The position numbers were made by a program, and so were the translations under genes. DNA of 64,000 bases, taken from NCBI RefSeq assembly GCF_039544165.1, contig NZ_BAABLD010000002.1, positions 558,001 to 622,000 on the forward strand. Reading direction: 5' to 3'. This document shows positions 26,024-34,463 of this stretch, piece by piece. The first letter of the stretch is position 1. The number at the start of each line of letters is the position of its first letter. The notes below the pieces were generated by a model. It did not search any database and was not told where the DNA came from. It saw only the letters and a program-made list of their open reading frames with translations. Origin of the DNA: Viridibacterium curvum (GTDB lineage: Bacteria; Pseudomonadota; Gammaproteobacteria; Burkholderiales; Rhodocyclaceae).

Positions 26024-27403
26024 TTAGTTGTCTACCAGCTGCAAGTCGCCCCCACCCCCAAACCCCAGAGATGTGGTGTCGGTCGGACGCGTAGCAGGTG
26101 TTCCGGTTGCAGCAGAAAGCGCCGTTTCGGACTTTGCCAAACGGCGTGACACCGTTGATACCAGACGCTGACGGAAGTGTTCGAGACACTCTTCGGAAGT
26201 CAGCGACAAGGCAGCAGGCGAAATATCCAGGTAAGTCACCGGTGTCAGGCTGACCACCGTGGCATGCTGAAGGTGGTCGATCTCATCGAGATAGGCTGTT
26301 TCACCGAACGACTCGCCAACGCCCAACTTCGTCACCACACGACCGCCGACCGATACTTCGACCTCACCCTCGAGCAAGATTCCGAAGCGCTGGTCGTTGC
26401 TGCCTTCGCGAACCAGCTGGGTCAGTGGCTCCACCTTGCGCCAGACCGCGAAGCGCACGACCTCCCAGATCTCGATGTCGTCGAATTCAGTGAAGAACGA
26501 CAGCTTGCGCACCGCCGAGAATCTCGAGTTATCAGGGGTACGCTGGTTTTCGTCATAGATCTTGTAACGGACTGCGGTCAGATCCTTGGCAAACTCGGCG
26601 CCGTTCTTGTAGCGGGAGTACAGATCTTTTTCCAGCGCTTTACGGATGACCATGTCCATGGACTCCGGGACATCCGGGTTGAGCTGACTTGCAAGTGGTG
26701 GATCGGCGTTGATGATCTTGTAGACAAGCTGGGCCGGGTTCTTGGCGCGGAATGGCAGACGCCCCGTGAGCAGGTGAAACAACACGACACCCAGCGAATA
26801 GAGGTCGGTCTTCTGGTTGAGCGGGTAGCTCTTGATCTGCTCGGGCGACATGTAGGCTGGTGAGCCCACACCCATGATGAAGGTCGAATCCTGATCGCTC
26901 TTCTTGTTCACGTTCATGGCGAGCCCGAAGTCCGTGATCTTCACGTTGTCGTTCTCATCCATGAGGATGTTGGCGGGCTTGATGTCGCGATGGACGATTC
27001 CCTGCCGGTAGGCGTAGTCCAGCGCCATGCAGCACTTGAAGACGATGCTGACCGTGCGATGCAGCGGTAGCATGCGCTCGTAGCTGCAGTACTCCTCCAG
27101 CGATTTGCCGTTGAAGAACTCCATGACGATGTACGCCTCTTCCTTCTCGATCACCGCCTCGAAGATCTTGATGATGTGCGGGTGATCGAGCTTGCGGGCA
27201 ACGCCTTCTTCGGCGCGCAGCAGTTTGAGGAGGCGCCGGTTCCACTTGGCCTCGTCTTTGCCTTTTTCCTTGAATGAGATGTGTTTCAGCGCAACCGGTT
27301 CAGGGTAGAAGGGATTCTCGGCGAGATAGACCGTCGCCGTAGCGCCTTTACCCAGCTCGCGGATGATGCGGTACTTGCCAATTTTCTCAGGAAGGCTGGA
27401 CAT
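26024..27403 (-). CDS. Ser/Thr protein kinase with C-terminal cyclic-nucleotide-binding-like domain
   Basis: A 459-residue cytoplasmic Hanks-type kinase. The kinase domain (about 8-275) has glycine loop LGKGATATVY, ATP lysine in PVALKHI, catalytic loop IVHRDIKPANIL and metal site ITDFGLA, all intact. A cNMP-binding fold follows (about 310-420: LLEGEVEVSVGG ... GVGESFGETAYLDEIDHLQHATVV). In cAMP-binding proteins the phosphate cassette ends in Arg-Thr/Ser-Ala; here it reads Gln-His-Ala, so the key arginine is missing and the domain may not bind cAMP. There is no transmembrane or PASTA region. The ATG at 27403 is chosen over an upstream frame extension to 27460. It is divergent from the heat-shock promoter of grpE. 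Confidence 0.88.
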   Translation of the reverse strand: MSSLPEKIGKYRIIRELGKGATATVYLAENPFYPEPVALKHISFKEKGKDEAKWNRRLLKLLRAEEGVARKLDHPHIIKIFEAVIEKEEAYIVMEFFNGKSLEEYCSYERMLPLHRTVSIVFKCCMALDYAYRQGIVHRDIKPANILMDENDNVKITDFGLAMNVNKKSDQDSTFIMGVGSPAYMSPEQIKSYPLNQKTDLYSLGVVLFHLLTGRLPFRAKNPAQLVYKIINADPPLASQLNPDVPESMDMVIRKALEKDLYSRYKNGAEFAKDLTAVRYKIYDENQRTPDNSRFSAVRKLSFFTEFDDIEIWEVVRFAVWRKVEPLTQLVREGSNDQRFGILLEGEVEVSVGGRVVTKLGVGESFGETAYLDEIDHLQHATVVSLTPVTYLDISPAALSLTSEECLEHFRQRLVSTVSRRLAKSETALSAATGTPATRPTDTTSLGFGGGGDLQLVDN

Positions 27404-27483
27404 CGCGACTCTGTCAGAAAATTTCCTACAAGCAGTGTAAACCGGCCAGGCGATCCGCAATGCAAAAAAGTTCAGGAAGCTGG

Positions 27484-27511
27484 CTTGAAATACCTACAAC
27501 GGCCCCAATGT
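27484..27511 (+). promoter_or_regulatory. Sigma32 heat-shock promoter for grpE
   Basis: CTTGAAA (27484-27490) and CCCCAATGT (27503-27511) with a 12-base spacer closely match the sigma32 consensus CTTGAAA / CCCCATNT. It lies 40 bases before the grpE start and directs transcription into grpE and probably dnaK. No CIRCE/HrcA operator is seen. Confidence 0.88.
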
Positions 27512-27550
27512 GGCCCAGCTGAACCCGAAAGGCATAGCTGAGGATACTTC

Positions 27551-28096
27551 ATGCAAGACACACAAGAGCCGGTACAGCCCACGGAACCGATGGATGGTGC
27601 CCCACAAGACGGCGCGGACAGTGTTTCCCCTGCCGACGAGCTGGAAACCCGCCTTCGCGAGGCAGAGCAGAAAGCAGGCGAGCACCACGACGCGTGGCTG
27701 CGGGCCAAGGCCGAGACAGAGAACGTGCGTCGTCGGGCACAGGAAGATGTGGCCAAGGCAGCCAAGTTCGCCATCGAGAAGTTCGCCAATGAACTGCTGG
27801 TGGTAAAGGATGGACTCGAACAGACCCTGTCAGTCGAGGGAGCCACGCCTGAAGCACTGCGCGAAGGCGTCGAGCTGACCCTGCGCAACCTGGTCAAGGC
27901 CTTCGAAAAGAGCGGCCTCGAAGAAGTTGCACCGGTCGGCGAAAAATTCGATCCGCACAAGCACCAGGCCATCAGCCAGATCCCGTCGGAACACCCGGCC
28001 AACACGGTCGCCCAGGTCTTCCAGAAGGGTTACCTGCTCGAAGGTCGGGTTCTGCGTCCGGCCCTCGTCGCGGTGTCCAGCGGTAGTGGCGCCTGA
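27551..28096 (+). CDS. grpE: Nucleotide exchange factor GrpE
   Basis: GrpE dimers release ADP from DnaK. The 181-residue protein has an acidic Gln/Glu-rich N-terminus, a long coiled coil (about 35-95, including DAWLRAKAETENVRRRAQED) and a C-terminal beta domain with the family signature DPHKHQAISQIPS ... VAQVFQKGYLLEGRVLRPA. It is first in the cluster behind a sigma32 promoter, with GAGGA upstream of the ATG. Confidence 0.97.
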   Translation: MQDTQEPVQPTEPMDGAPQDGADSVSPADELETRLREAEQKAGEHHDAWLRAKAETENVRRRAQEDVAKAAKFAIEKFANELLVVKDGLEQTLSVEGATPEALREGVELTLRNLVKAFEKSGLEEVAPVGEKFDPHKHQAISQIPSEHPANTVAQVFQKGYLLEGRVLRPALVAVSSGSGA

Positions 28097-28103
28097 AACC
28101 CTA

Positions 28104-28130
28104 TTGAAATCCGGGGCATCGGCCCTAAAT
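28104..28130 (+). promoter_or_regulatory. Possible second sigma32 promoter, before dnaK
   Basis: TTGAAA (28104-28109) and CCCTAAAT (28123-28130) with a 13-base spacer resemble sigma32 elements with mismatches in the -10 region. It sits in the 100-base gap between grpE and dnaK, so dnaK may have its own heat-shock start in addition to readthrough from grpE. Confidence 0.4.
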
Positions 28131-28196
28131 GGAATCCAGGTTCCCGGTGCTGCATGAGCGGGCCGGACTACAGATTGAATTGACGGAGTATTGAAC

Positions 28197-30116
28197 ATGG
28201 CAAAGATCATCGGTATCGACCTCGGTACGACCAACAGCTGCGTGGCCATCATGGAAGGCGGCACGCCGAAAGTCATCGAAAACTCGGAAGGCGCACGTAC
28301 CACGCCCTCCATCGTCGCCTACCAGGAAGATGGCGAGATCCTCTGTGGCGCACCGGCCAAGCGCCAGGCCGTGACCAACGCCAAGAACACGCTGTACGCC
28401 GTCAAGCGCCTGATCGGCCGTCGCTTCGAAGAGAAGGAAGTGCAGAAGGACATCAACCTGATGCCCTACACCATCACCAAGGCTGACAACGGCGACGCCT
28501 GGGTCGAAGTGCGCGGCAAGAAGATGGCTCCGCCGCAGATTTCGGCCGAAGTGCTGCGCAAGATGAAGAAGACTGCGGAAGACTACCTGGGTGAAGAAGT
28601 CACCGAGGCCGTCATCACCGTGCCCGCCTACTTCAACGACAGCCAGCGCCAAGCCACCAAGGACGCCGGCCGCATCGCCGGTCTGGAAGTCAAGCGCATC
28701 ATCAACGAACCGACCGCAGCGGCCCTCGCCTTCGGTCTGGACAAGGTCGGCAAGAAAGACCAGAAGATCGCCGTGTTCGACCTTGGCGGCGGTACCTTCG
28801 ATATCTCCATCATCGAAATCGCCGACGTCGATGGCGACAAGCAGTTCGAAGTGCTGGCCACCAATGGCGACACCTTCCTTGGCGGTGAAGACTTCGACCA
28901 GCGCCTGATCGACCACATCGTGGCCGAGTTCAAGACCATCAACGGCATCGACCTGTCGAAAGACGCGATCGCTCTGCAGCGCATCAAGGCGGCTGCCGAG
29001 CGCGCCAAGATCGAGCTGTCGTCCGGCCAGCAAACCGAAATCAACGAGCCTTACATCACCATGGTCAATGGCGCTCCGGCCCACTTGACGATGAAAATCA
29101 CGCGCGCCAAGTTCGAGTCGCTGGTCGACGAACTGGTCAACGCCACCATCGAACCCTGCCGCAAGGCCCTCAAGGACGCCGGCCTGTCGGTGTCGGACAT
29201 TGACGACGTCATCCTCGTCGGTGGTCAGACGCGCATGCCCAAGGTGCAGGAGAAGGTGAAGGAATTCTTCGGCAAGGAACCGCGCAAGGACGTGAACCCT
29301 GACGAAGCCGTTGCCGTGGGCGCGGCCGTGCAAGGTGGCGTGCTGCAAGGCGATGTGAAGGACGTGCTGCTGCTTGACGTTTCGCCACTGACGCTCGGCA
29401 TCGAAACCCTGGGTGGTGTGATGACGCCTATGATCAAGCGCAACACCACCATCCCGACCAAGCACTCGCAGGTGTTCTCGACGGCTGACGACAACCAGCC
29501 CGCCGTGACCATCAAGGTCTACCAGGGCGAACGCGAAATGGCGGCCGGCAACAAGCTGCTCGGCGAGTTCAACCTCGAAGGCATTCCGCCCGCACCGCGT
29601 GGCACGCCGCAGATCGAAGTGTCGTTCGACGTGGACGCCAACGGCATCCTGCACGTGAAGGCCGCCGACAAGGCAACCGGCAAGGAAAACAAGATCACCA
29701 TCAAGGCCAACTCCGGCCTGTCGGAAGATGAAATCCAGAAGATGGTGAACGACGCAGCAGCCCACGCCGAAGAAGACAAGCGCCAGCACGAGCTGATCGA
29801 CGCGCGCAACCAGGCTGAAGCCCTGGTGCATTCGACGAAGAAGGCGCTTGCCGAACACGGCGACAAAGTCAGCGCTGAAGAGAAAGGCAAGATCGAAGCC
29901 GCACTCAAGGAGACGGAAGAAGTCCTCAAGAGTGACGACAAGGCCACCATCGAAGCCAAGGCCCAGGCGCTTGCAATGGCCAGCCAGAAGCTGGGCGAAG
30001 CCATGTATGCCCAGCAACAGGCTGCCGGGGCAGGTGCTACGGCAGAAGCCGCTGGCAAACCCGCTGACGACAACGTGGTGGACGCCGAGTTCACCGAGGT
30101 GAAGGACGCCAAGTAA
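28197..30116 (+). CDS. dnaK: Chaperone protein DnaK (Hsp70)
   Basis: The 639-residue Hsp70 chaperone binds exposed hydrophobic peptides in an ATP cycle controlled by DnaJ and GrpE. It has the N-terminal ATPase (IGIDLGTTNSCVAI at the start, the VFDLGGGTFDISI motif and VGGQTRMP), the LLLDVSPLTLGIETLGG linker and substrate domain, and the helical lid. The C-terminus ends in the usual acidic tail, VVDAEFTEVKDAK. The ATG at 28197 has GGAG eight bases upstream. Confidence 0.99.
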   Translation: MAKIIGIDLGTTNSCVAIMEGGTPKVIENSEGARTTPSIVAYQEDGEILCGAPAKRQAVTNAKNTLYAVKRLIGRRFEEKEVQKDINLMPYTITKADNGDAWVEVRGKKMAPPQISAEVLRKMKKTAEDYLGEEVTEAVITVPAYFNDSQRQATKDAGRIAGLEVKRIINEPTAAALAFGLDKVGKKDQKIAVFDLGGGTFDISIIEIADVDGDKQFEVLATNGDTFLGGEDFDQRLIDHIVAEFKTINGIDLSKDAIALQRIKAAAERAKIELSSGQQTEINEPYITMVNGAPAHLTMKITRAKFESLVDELVNATIEPCRKALKDAGLSVSDIDDVILVGGQTRMPKVQEKVKEFFGKEPRKDVNPDEAVAVGAAVQGGVLQGDVKDVLLLDVSPLTLGIETLGGVMTPMIKRNTTIPTKHSQVFSTADDNQPAVTIKVYQGEREMAAGNKLLGEFNLEGIPPAPRGTPQIEVSFDVDANGILHVKAADKATGKENKITIKANSGLSEDEIQKMVNDAAAHAEEDKRQHELIDARNQAEALVHSTKKALAEHGDKVSAEEKGKIEAALKETEEVLKSDDKATIEAKAQALAMASQKLGEAMYAQQQAAGAGATAEAAGKPADDNVVDAEFTEVKDAK

Positions 30117-30130
30117 GCGCCCCTCCCCGC

Positions 30131-30169
30131 CGACGGGCGCGCCGCCGGTTCTCGGTTGCGCGCCCGTCG
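30131..30169 (+). terminator. Hairpin after dnaK
   Basis: An 11-base perfect GC-rich stem (30131-30141 with 30159-30169) begins 15 bases after the dnaK stop. It lacks a proper U-tract, so it may reduce rather than stop readthrough into the desaturase and dnaJ, or protect the dnaK message end. Confidence 0.55.
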
Positions 30170-30209
30170 TCGTATCATGGGCTGTTGTTTTTCACCGGTA
30201 GAAATCGTC

Positions 30210-31307
30210 ATGAACGCTACGCCAGCGAACACCTCCGGCACCCTCAGCTTTGCGCCTCGCAGCGAGTTCTTCAACACGCTGAAGTCACGCGTTGATGCCT
30301 ACTTCACCGACAACGGAGTGAGCACCAACGGCAACGCCCTGCTCTACAGCAAGGCGCTATTGGGTTACGGACTCATCATCGGCGGCTACATCAGCCTGGT
30401 CTGGGGGGTGAGCAGCCTGTGGGCCGCACTCGTCGCGGGTTTCCTGCTCGCACAGGGCTACATCATCGTCGCCTTCAACGTAATGCACGATGGCGCGCAC
30501 GGCAGCTATTCGAAGAAGCGCTGGGTGAACTGGCTGGCTGGCGCAACGATGGATGTCATCGGCAGCAGCCAGATGCTGTGGCGGCAGAAACACAACCTGC
30601 TGCACCACACCTATCCCAACATCGACGGGAAAGACGACGACATCTCGATCGGCGCCCTGATGCGCCTGTCGCCCAACCAGCGCTGGTATCCCTGGCACCG
30701 TCTGCAGGCGCTTTATGCGCCGGTGCTGTACGCCATGCTGACCATGTACCTCGGGCTGTTCAGCGATTTCCACAAACTCATCAGCAATCGCATCGGCACC
30801 ACGCCGTTGCAACAGAAGGCCGGCTGGGAGATCCCCTGGTTCATCGTGCACAAGGCCGCCTATCTGGGCTACACCCTTGTATTACCGAGCTTTTTCCACC
30901 CTTTCTCGCATGTCGTGCTGGCTTTTGTCGGCGTGCATGCGGTGTTCGGTCTGGTGCTATCGCTGGTCTTCCAGCTTGCGCACACGGTCGAAGGCACGGA
31001 CTTCCCGTTGCCTGACGCGCAGCGCAAGATGGAAAACGAGTGGGCCGTGCACCAGATGAATACGACGGCCGACTTTGCGCCGACCAACTGGCTGGCGACC
31101 TACTACATGGGCGGCCTCAATTACCAGGTCGAGCATCACCTTTTCCACAAGATCAGCCATGTGCACTACCCGCAGATTGCGGCAATCGTGCGCAAGACCT
31201 GCGACGAGTTCTCGGTGCGTTACCTGTGCTTCCCCAGCGTCACGGCGGCACTCAAGGCGCATTTCAAATTCCTGCACCGACTCGGGCGACGACCCATTAC
31301 GACATGA
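30210..31307 (+). CDS. Membrane fatty acid desaturase (acyl-lipid / acyl-CoA type)
   Basis: A 365-residue integral membrane di-iron enzyme that introduces double bonds into fatty acyl chains. All three histidine boxes are present: HDGAH (near residue 95), HNLLHH (near 130) and QVEHHLFH (near 306). Hydrophobic membrane segments lie before and between them (such as LLGYGLIIGGYISLVWGV). The pattern is closest to the linoleoyl-CoA (delta-6-like) or DesA3-like group; regiospecificity cannot be read from sequence. The ATG at 30210 is favoured over an in-frame codon at 30156, which lies in the hairpin. Position between dnaK and dnaJ is unusual and could link membrane fluidity to heat or cold response. 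Confidence 0.9.
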   Translation: MNATPANTSGTLSFAPRSEFFNTLKSRVDAYFTDNGVSTNGNALLYSKALLGYGLIIGGYISLVWGVSSLWAALVAGFLLAQGYIIVAFNVMHDGAHGSYSKKRWVNWLAGATMDVIGSSQMLWRQKHNLLHHTYPNIDGKDDDISIGALMRLSPNQRWYPWHRLQALYAPVLYAMLTMYLGLFSDFHKLISNRIGTTPLQQKAGWEIPWFIVHKAAYLGYTLVLPSFFHPFSHVVLAFVGVHAVFGLVLSLVFQLAHTVEGTDFPLPDAQRKMENEWAVHQMNTTADFAPTNWLATYYMGGLNYQVEHHLFHKISHVHYPQIAAIVRKTCDEFSVRYLCFPSVTAALKAHFKFLHRLGRRPITT

Positions 31308-31310
31308 CGC

Positions 31311-31329
31311 GTGGGCACGCCGTGCCCAC
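31311..31329 (+). other. Small hairpin before dnaJ
   Basis: A 7-base perfect stem (31311-31317 with 31323-31329) with a five-base loop lies between the desaturase stop and the dnaJ start. It has no U-tract. It might be a processing or translation-control element for dnaJ. Confidence 0.4.
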
Positions 31330-31356
31330 TCAACCCAACAGCAGAGATACTGAAGA

Positions 31357-32493
31357 ATGGCCAAGCGGGATTTTTACGAAGTACTGGGCGTGAACAAGGA
31401 TGCGTCGGACGACGACATCAAGAAGGCCTATCGCAAGCTCGCCATGAAGTACCACCCGGATCGCAATCCGGACAGCAAGGAGGCCGAAGAGAAATTCAAG
31501 GAGGCCAAGGAAGCCTACGAAATTCTCTCTGACGGCAACAAGCGCGCCGCCTACGACCGCTACGGTCACGCAGGCGTCGACCCCTCGGCGGGCGGCGGCG
31601 GTTTCGGCGGCGGCGGTCAGGGCTTCGGTGACTTTGGCGACGCGTTCGGGGGCATCTTCGACGAAATCTTCGGCGGCGGTCGTGGCGGTGGCGGCGGACA
31701 ACGTGTCTATCGCGGCGCCGACCTGCGCTACAACCTCGAGATCACACTTGAGGAAGCCGCACGCGGCGTCGACAAGACCATCCGCATCCCGGTCATGGAA
31801 AGCTGCGAGACCTGCCATGGCTCCGGCGCCAAGCCCGGCACACAGCCGAAGACCTGCTCCACCTGCGGTGGCGCCGGTCAGGTGCGTGTGCAACAAGGCT
31901 TCTTCTCGATCCAGCAGACCTGCCCCAAGTGCCATGGCTCGGGTCGCATGATCACCGACCCCTGTGGCAGCTGCCACGGCGCAGGTCGCGTCAAGAAGCA
32001 AAAGACGCTGGAAGTGAAGATTCCCGCCGGTATCGACGAAGGCATGCGCCTGCGTCACAGCGGCTACGGCGAAGCCGGCGTGAATGGTGGCCCGGCGGGC
32101 GACCTTTACGTCGAAATCCACATCAAGCAACACGCTGTCTTCGAACGTGAAGGTGACGATCTGCACTGCGAGATGCCGATCAGCTTTGCTACAGCAGCAC
32201 TTGGGGGCGAAATCCAGATCCCGACGCTGGATGGCGCAGCCAGTATCAAGATCCCTGCCGAAACTCAGACAGGCAAAGTGTTCCGCCTGCGTGGCAAGGG
32301 CATCAAGAACCTGCGTAGCCACATGACGGGCGACCTGCATTGCCATGTGGTCGTCGAAACACCCGTCAAGCTGACAGACCGTCAGCGTGAGCTGCTACGT
32401 GAGTTCGAGGAGATCGGGCGCGGTGAAGGTGATCGCCAGAACCCCAAAGCTCAGAGCTGGATGGACAAGGTGCGAGACTTCTTCGCAAGCTGA
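31357..32493 (+). CDS. dnaJ: Chaperone protein DnaJ (Hsp40)
   Basis: Type I J-protein of 378 residues that delivers substrates to DnaK and stimulates its ATPase. The J domain (1-70) contains the HPD motif in KYHPDRNPDS. A Gly/Phe-rich region follows, then four zinc-binding CxxCxGxG repeats (CETCHGSG, CSTCGGAG, CPKCHGSG, CGSCHGAG), then the substrate-binding C-terminal domains. It is separated from dnaK by the desaturase gene. Confidence 0.98.
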   Translation: MAKRDFYEVLGVNKDASDDDIKKAYRKLAMKYHPDRNPDSKEAEEKFKEAKEAYEILSDGNKRAAYDRYGHAGVDPSAGGGGFGGGGQGFGDFGDAFGGIFDEIFGGGRGGGGGQRVYRGADLRYNLEITLEEAARGVDKTIRIPVMESCETCHGSGAKPGTQPKTCSTCGGAGQVRVQQGFFSIQQTCPKCHGSGRMITDPCGSCHGAGRVKKQKTLEVKIPAGIDEGMRLRHSGYGEAGVNGGPAGDLYVEIHIKQHAVFEREGDDLHCEMPISFATAALGGEIQIPTLDGAASIKIPAETQTGKVFRLRGKGIKNLRSHMTGDLHCHVVVETPVKLTDRQRELLREFEEIGRGEGDRQNPKAQSWMDKVRDFFAS

Positions 32494-32533
32494 GTCATGC
32501 TTCACCAGCACATCATGGCCGGCCCCGGCAGCA

Positions 32534-33652
32534 TCAGTTGCGGGGCCGCCAGATCTGCTCAAAATTGATGTTCAGCATTGTCGACTCCCGGGGTAGCAAG
32601 GTGACAATCTTGAACTCCGGCGCTGCCGAGGTATCACGTCGCGTGGGTTCCATCTGAGCCAGCCCCTTGGCATTGATGAGCGTCGCGACAACGGGCGTGT
32701 TGGCTTGCTGCCCGCGCTTCCACACGACGCCAACCTCCCCATTGGCAAGCTTGACCAGACTCCCCGGCGGATACATGCCGACTTCCTTGATCAACAGCCC
32801 GGGAAAGGGACATTCCCTGCCCTGCCCCAAATTGATGTACACCTGTTTGGCGGCTTCTGCCGCTGGCACAGCCTTGCGGTAGGAGCGCTGGCTGAGCATC
32901 GCGGCATAGACATCTGCCGTGTGCAGGAGACTTGCCAGCAAACTTGGCGAGCGGATGCCTCTCGGGTAGCCGCCCCCCTCCTCGTCCTCATGGTGCTCCA
33001 ACACCGCACGCAACCATTCTTCGTCTGGAACACCCAGCGACATCAGTAGCCTGGCTCCCTCCTCGGGATGCCCCACGATGCCCGCCCGCTGCTCCTCCGT
33101 GAGGGGCGACTTCTGGTTTGTCAGCAACTGCTGAAGCTCGATGATCGCAATGTTCTGTGTCAGTGCAGCACAGCACAAAGACATGCGTGAGTCTTCATCG
33201 AAATCGCCTCGCCGCGCCACGAGCTCACATAGCACTGCCACATGCAGGCTGTGTGCGATCGGGTAACGTTTGAACTCCTTGAGCTGAATCGCCGCCAAAG
33301 CCAGGTCAGGACTCCGCTCGCACAGATCCATGACGAGCCGCGCGAAGACCTTTACCGAATGGAAGAAGCTGCCGTCTCGAGGCTGATCTCTCATGAGCGC
33401 AGACATGCCGGCTTGCACCCCTTGCCAGACTGACAAGGGATCATAGGCCTGACGCACAGGGGCAGACTCGGCCGCCGTGTAGGCCTTGTAGATGTCGGCA
33501 TCGACAAACATCCCGCGCTCCAGGAGGCGTTCGATCTGCTCATCCCGCTGTATCACGTAACCTTTGCGCAGCAAAAGCTGCCCTGAGGCGTCCAGAACGT
33601 CCCAAGGCAAAGCTTCATTCACGCGAAGCTGACTGGCGCTCAAGCGATGCAT
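32534..33652 (-). CDS. Degenerate HD-GYP-type protein
   Basis: A 372-residue protein resembling HD-GYP c-di-GMP phosphodiesterases. The second motif survives (HHEDEEGGGYPRGI, where HHE-x-DGxGYPxG is usual). The metal-binding HD of the first motif (normally LLHDIGK) reads LTQNIA, so both metal ligands are replaced. It is therefore probably inactive as a phosphodiesterase and may act as a binding or scaffold protein. The N-terminal part (about 1-90) includes LLLRKGYVI, common ahead of such domains. The ATG at 33652 follows AGGTGG; a GTG three codons upstream is possible. It lies downstream of the signalling operon, after a 233-base gap that holds only a 7-base inverted repeat (33777-33783 with 33793-33799). 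Confidence 0.8.
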   Translation of the reverse strand: MHRLSASQLRVNEALPWDVLDASGQLLLRKGYVIQRDEQIERLLERGMFVDADIYKAYTAAESAPVRQAYDPLSVWQGVQAGMSALMRDQPRDGSFFHSVKVFARLVMDLCERSPDLALAAIQLKEFKRYPIAHSLHVAVLCELVARRGDFDEDSRMSLCCAALTQNIAIIELQQLLTNQKSPLTEEQRAGIVGHPEEGARLLMSLGVPDEEWLRAVLEHHEDEEGGGYPRGIRSPSLLASLLHTADVYAAMLSQRSYRKAVPAAEAAKQVYINLGQGRECPFPGLLIKEVGMYPPGSLVKLANGEVGVVWKRGQQANTPVVATLINAKGLAQMEPTRRDTSAAPEFKIVTLLPRESTMLNINFEQIWRPRN

Positions 33653-33885
33653 TGCAGCCACCTGGCCCTCCCGAACAATACGGTCTCTCAGCGGACTATC
33701 GGTCGAACAGGCTGACTGTTGAGAACATATTGCATGCTCAGGTGAGGCACATCACGCCACATTGCCTCGCTCCCCGTCAACGCAAATGAAAAGCGTTGAT
33801 TTCCGGCGGTAAAAGCAGCACCTGTCAAAGCTTGCGCAACACGGGGAGCGGCCGAAACCAGTCCAGCCCTCCGGGCCTCAGGCCG

Positions 33886-34455
33886 TCACGGCGCAGGATG
33901 TCGCACAGCACCATCTTCTTCAAGCAGGACCTCCCCATTCGGCCCCCAATCCACAGAGAGAATGCCGGGCTCCTTCAGCGCGATCTCCGCACGTGCCAGC
34001 TGCTCGCGATATTGCGGATCCTGCTCGGCGCGACGCTCATCCGCCAGACGCTGCTCTTCGCGCTTCAGGCGGGTGATGGCAATACCCTCCTGCACGGCAC
34101 GCACCACCTCCGACTCGTCCCAGGGCTTGGTCAAAAACCGCACGATCCCGACGTCGTTGATCGCCGCCATCAGTACGTCAAAGTCTGTCGCACCCGAGAG
34201 AATCATCCTTGTCGTATCCGGCTGCAATGTACGAAACGCATGCAAGAAGCTCAGTCCATCCATGAAGGGCATGCGGTAATCGCTCAGCACCAGATCGAAG
34301 CTGACCTGGCTGGCACGCTGCAAAGCAGCGGCTGCACTCTCAGCCGTCTCCACGACCACGTTCATCGAGACCAGCGCTGGATCGCGGCGCAACAGGCGCT
34401 GAAGCGCGGCAAGTACGTGGGCCTCGTCATCAACAATCAGGATTCTCGAACTCAT
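33886..34455 (-). CDS. Single-domain response regulator with C-terminal extension
   Basis: A 189-residue protein. Residues 1-125 are a receiver domain: acidic pocket near VDDEAH, phospho-acceptor Asp in LVLSDYRMPFMDG, and the conserved Lys in FLTKPWDESE. The remaining 60 residues are charged and helical (TRLKREEQRLADERRAEQD), without a recognisable output domain. It is the last gene of the signalling operon, 8 bases after the HD-GYP response regulator, whose receiver it resembles. It may act through protein contacts or as a phosphate sink. Confidence 0.88.
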   Translation of the reverse strand: MSSRILIVDDEAHVLAALQRLLRRDPALVSMNVVVETAESAAAALQRASQVSFDLVLSDYRMPFMDGLSFLHAFRTLQPDTTRMILSGATDFDVLMAAINDVGIVRFLTKPWDESEVVRAVQEGIAITRLKREEQRLADERRAEQDPQYREQLARAEIALKEPGILSVDWGPNGEVLLEEDGAVRHPAP

Positions 34456-34463
34456 GCGGCCTC

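Noticed and set aside
27404..27550. CIRCE/HrcA operator upstream of grpE
   Set aside because: No TTAGCACTC-N9-GAGTGCTAA pattern; the region has a sigma32 promoter instead.
28125..30017. 630-residue open frame antisense to dnaK
   Set aside because: Mirrors the codon pattern of dnaK, has no recognisable domain and is His/Val/Asp-rich as expected for a shadow frame.
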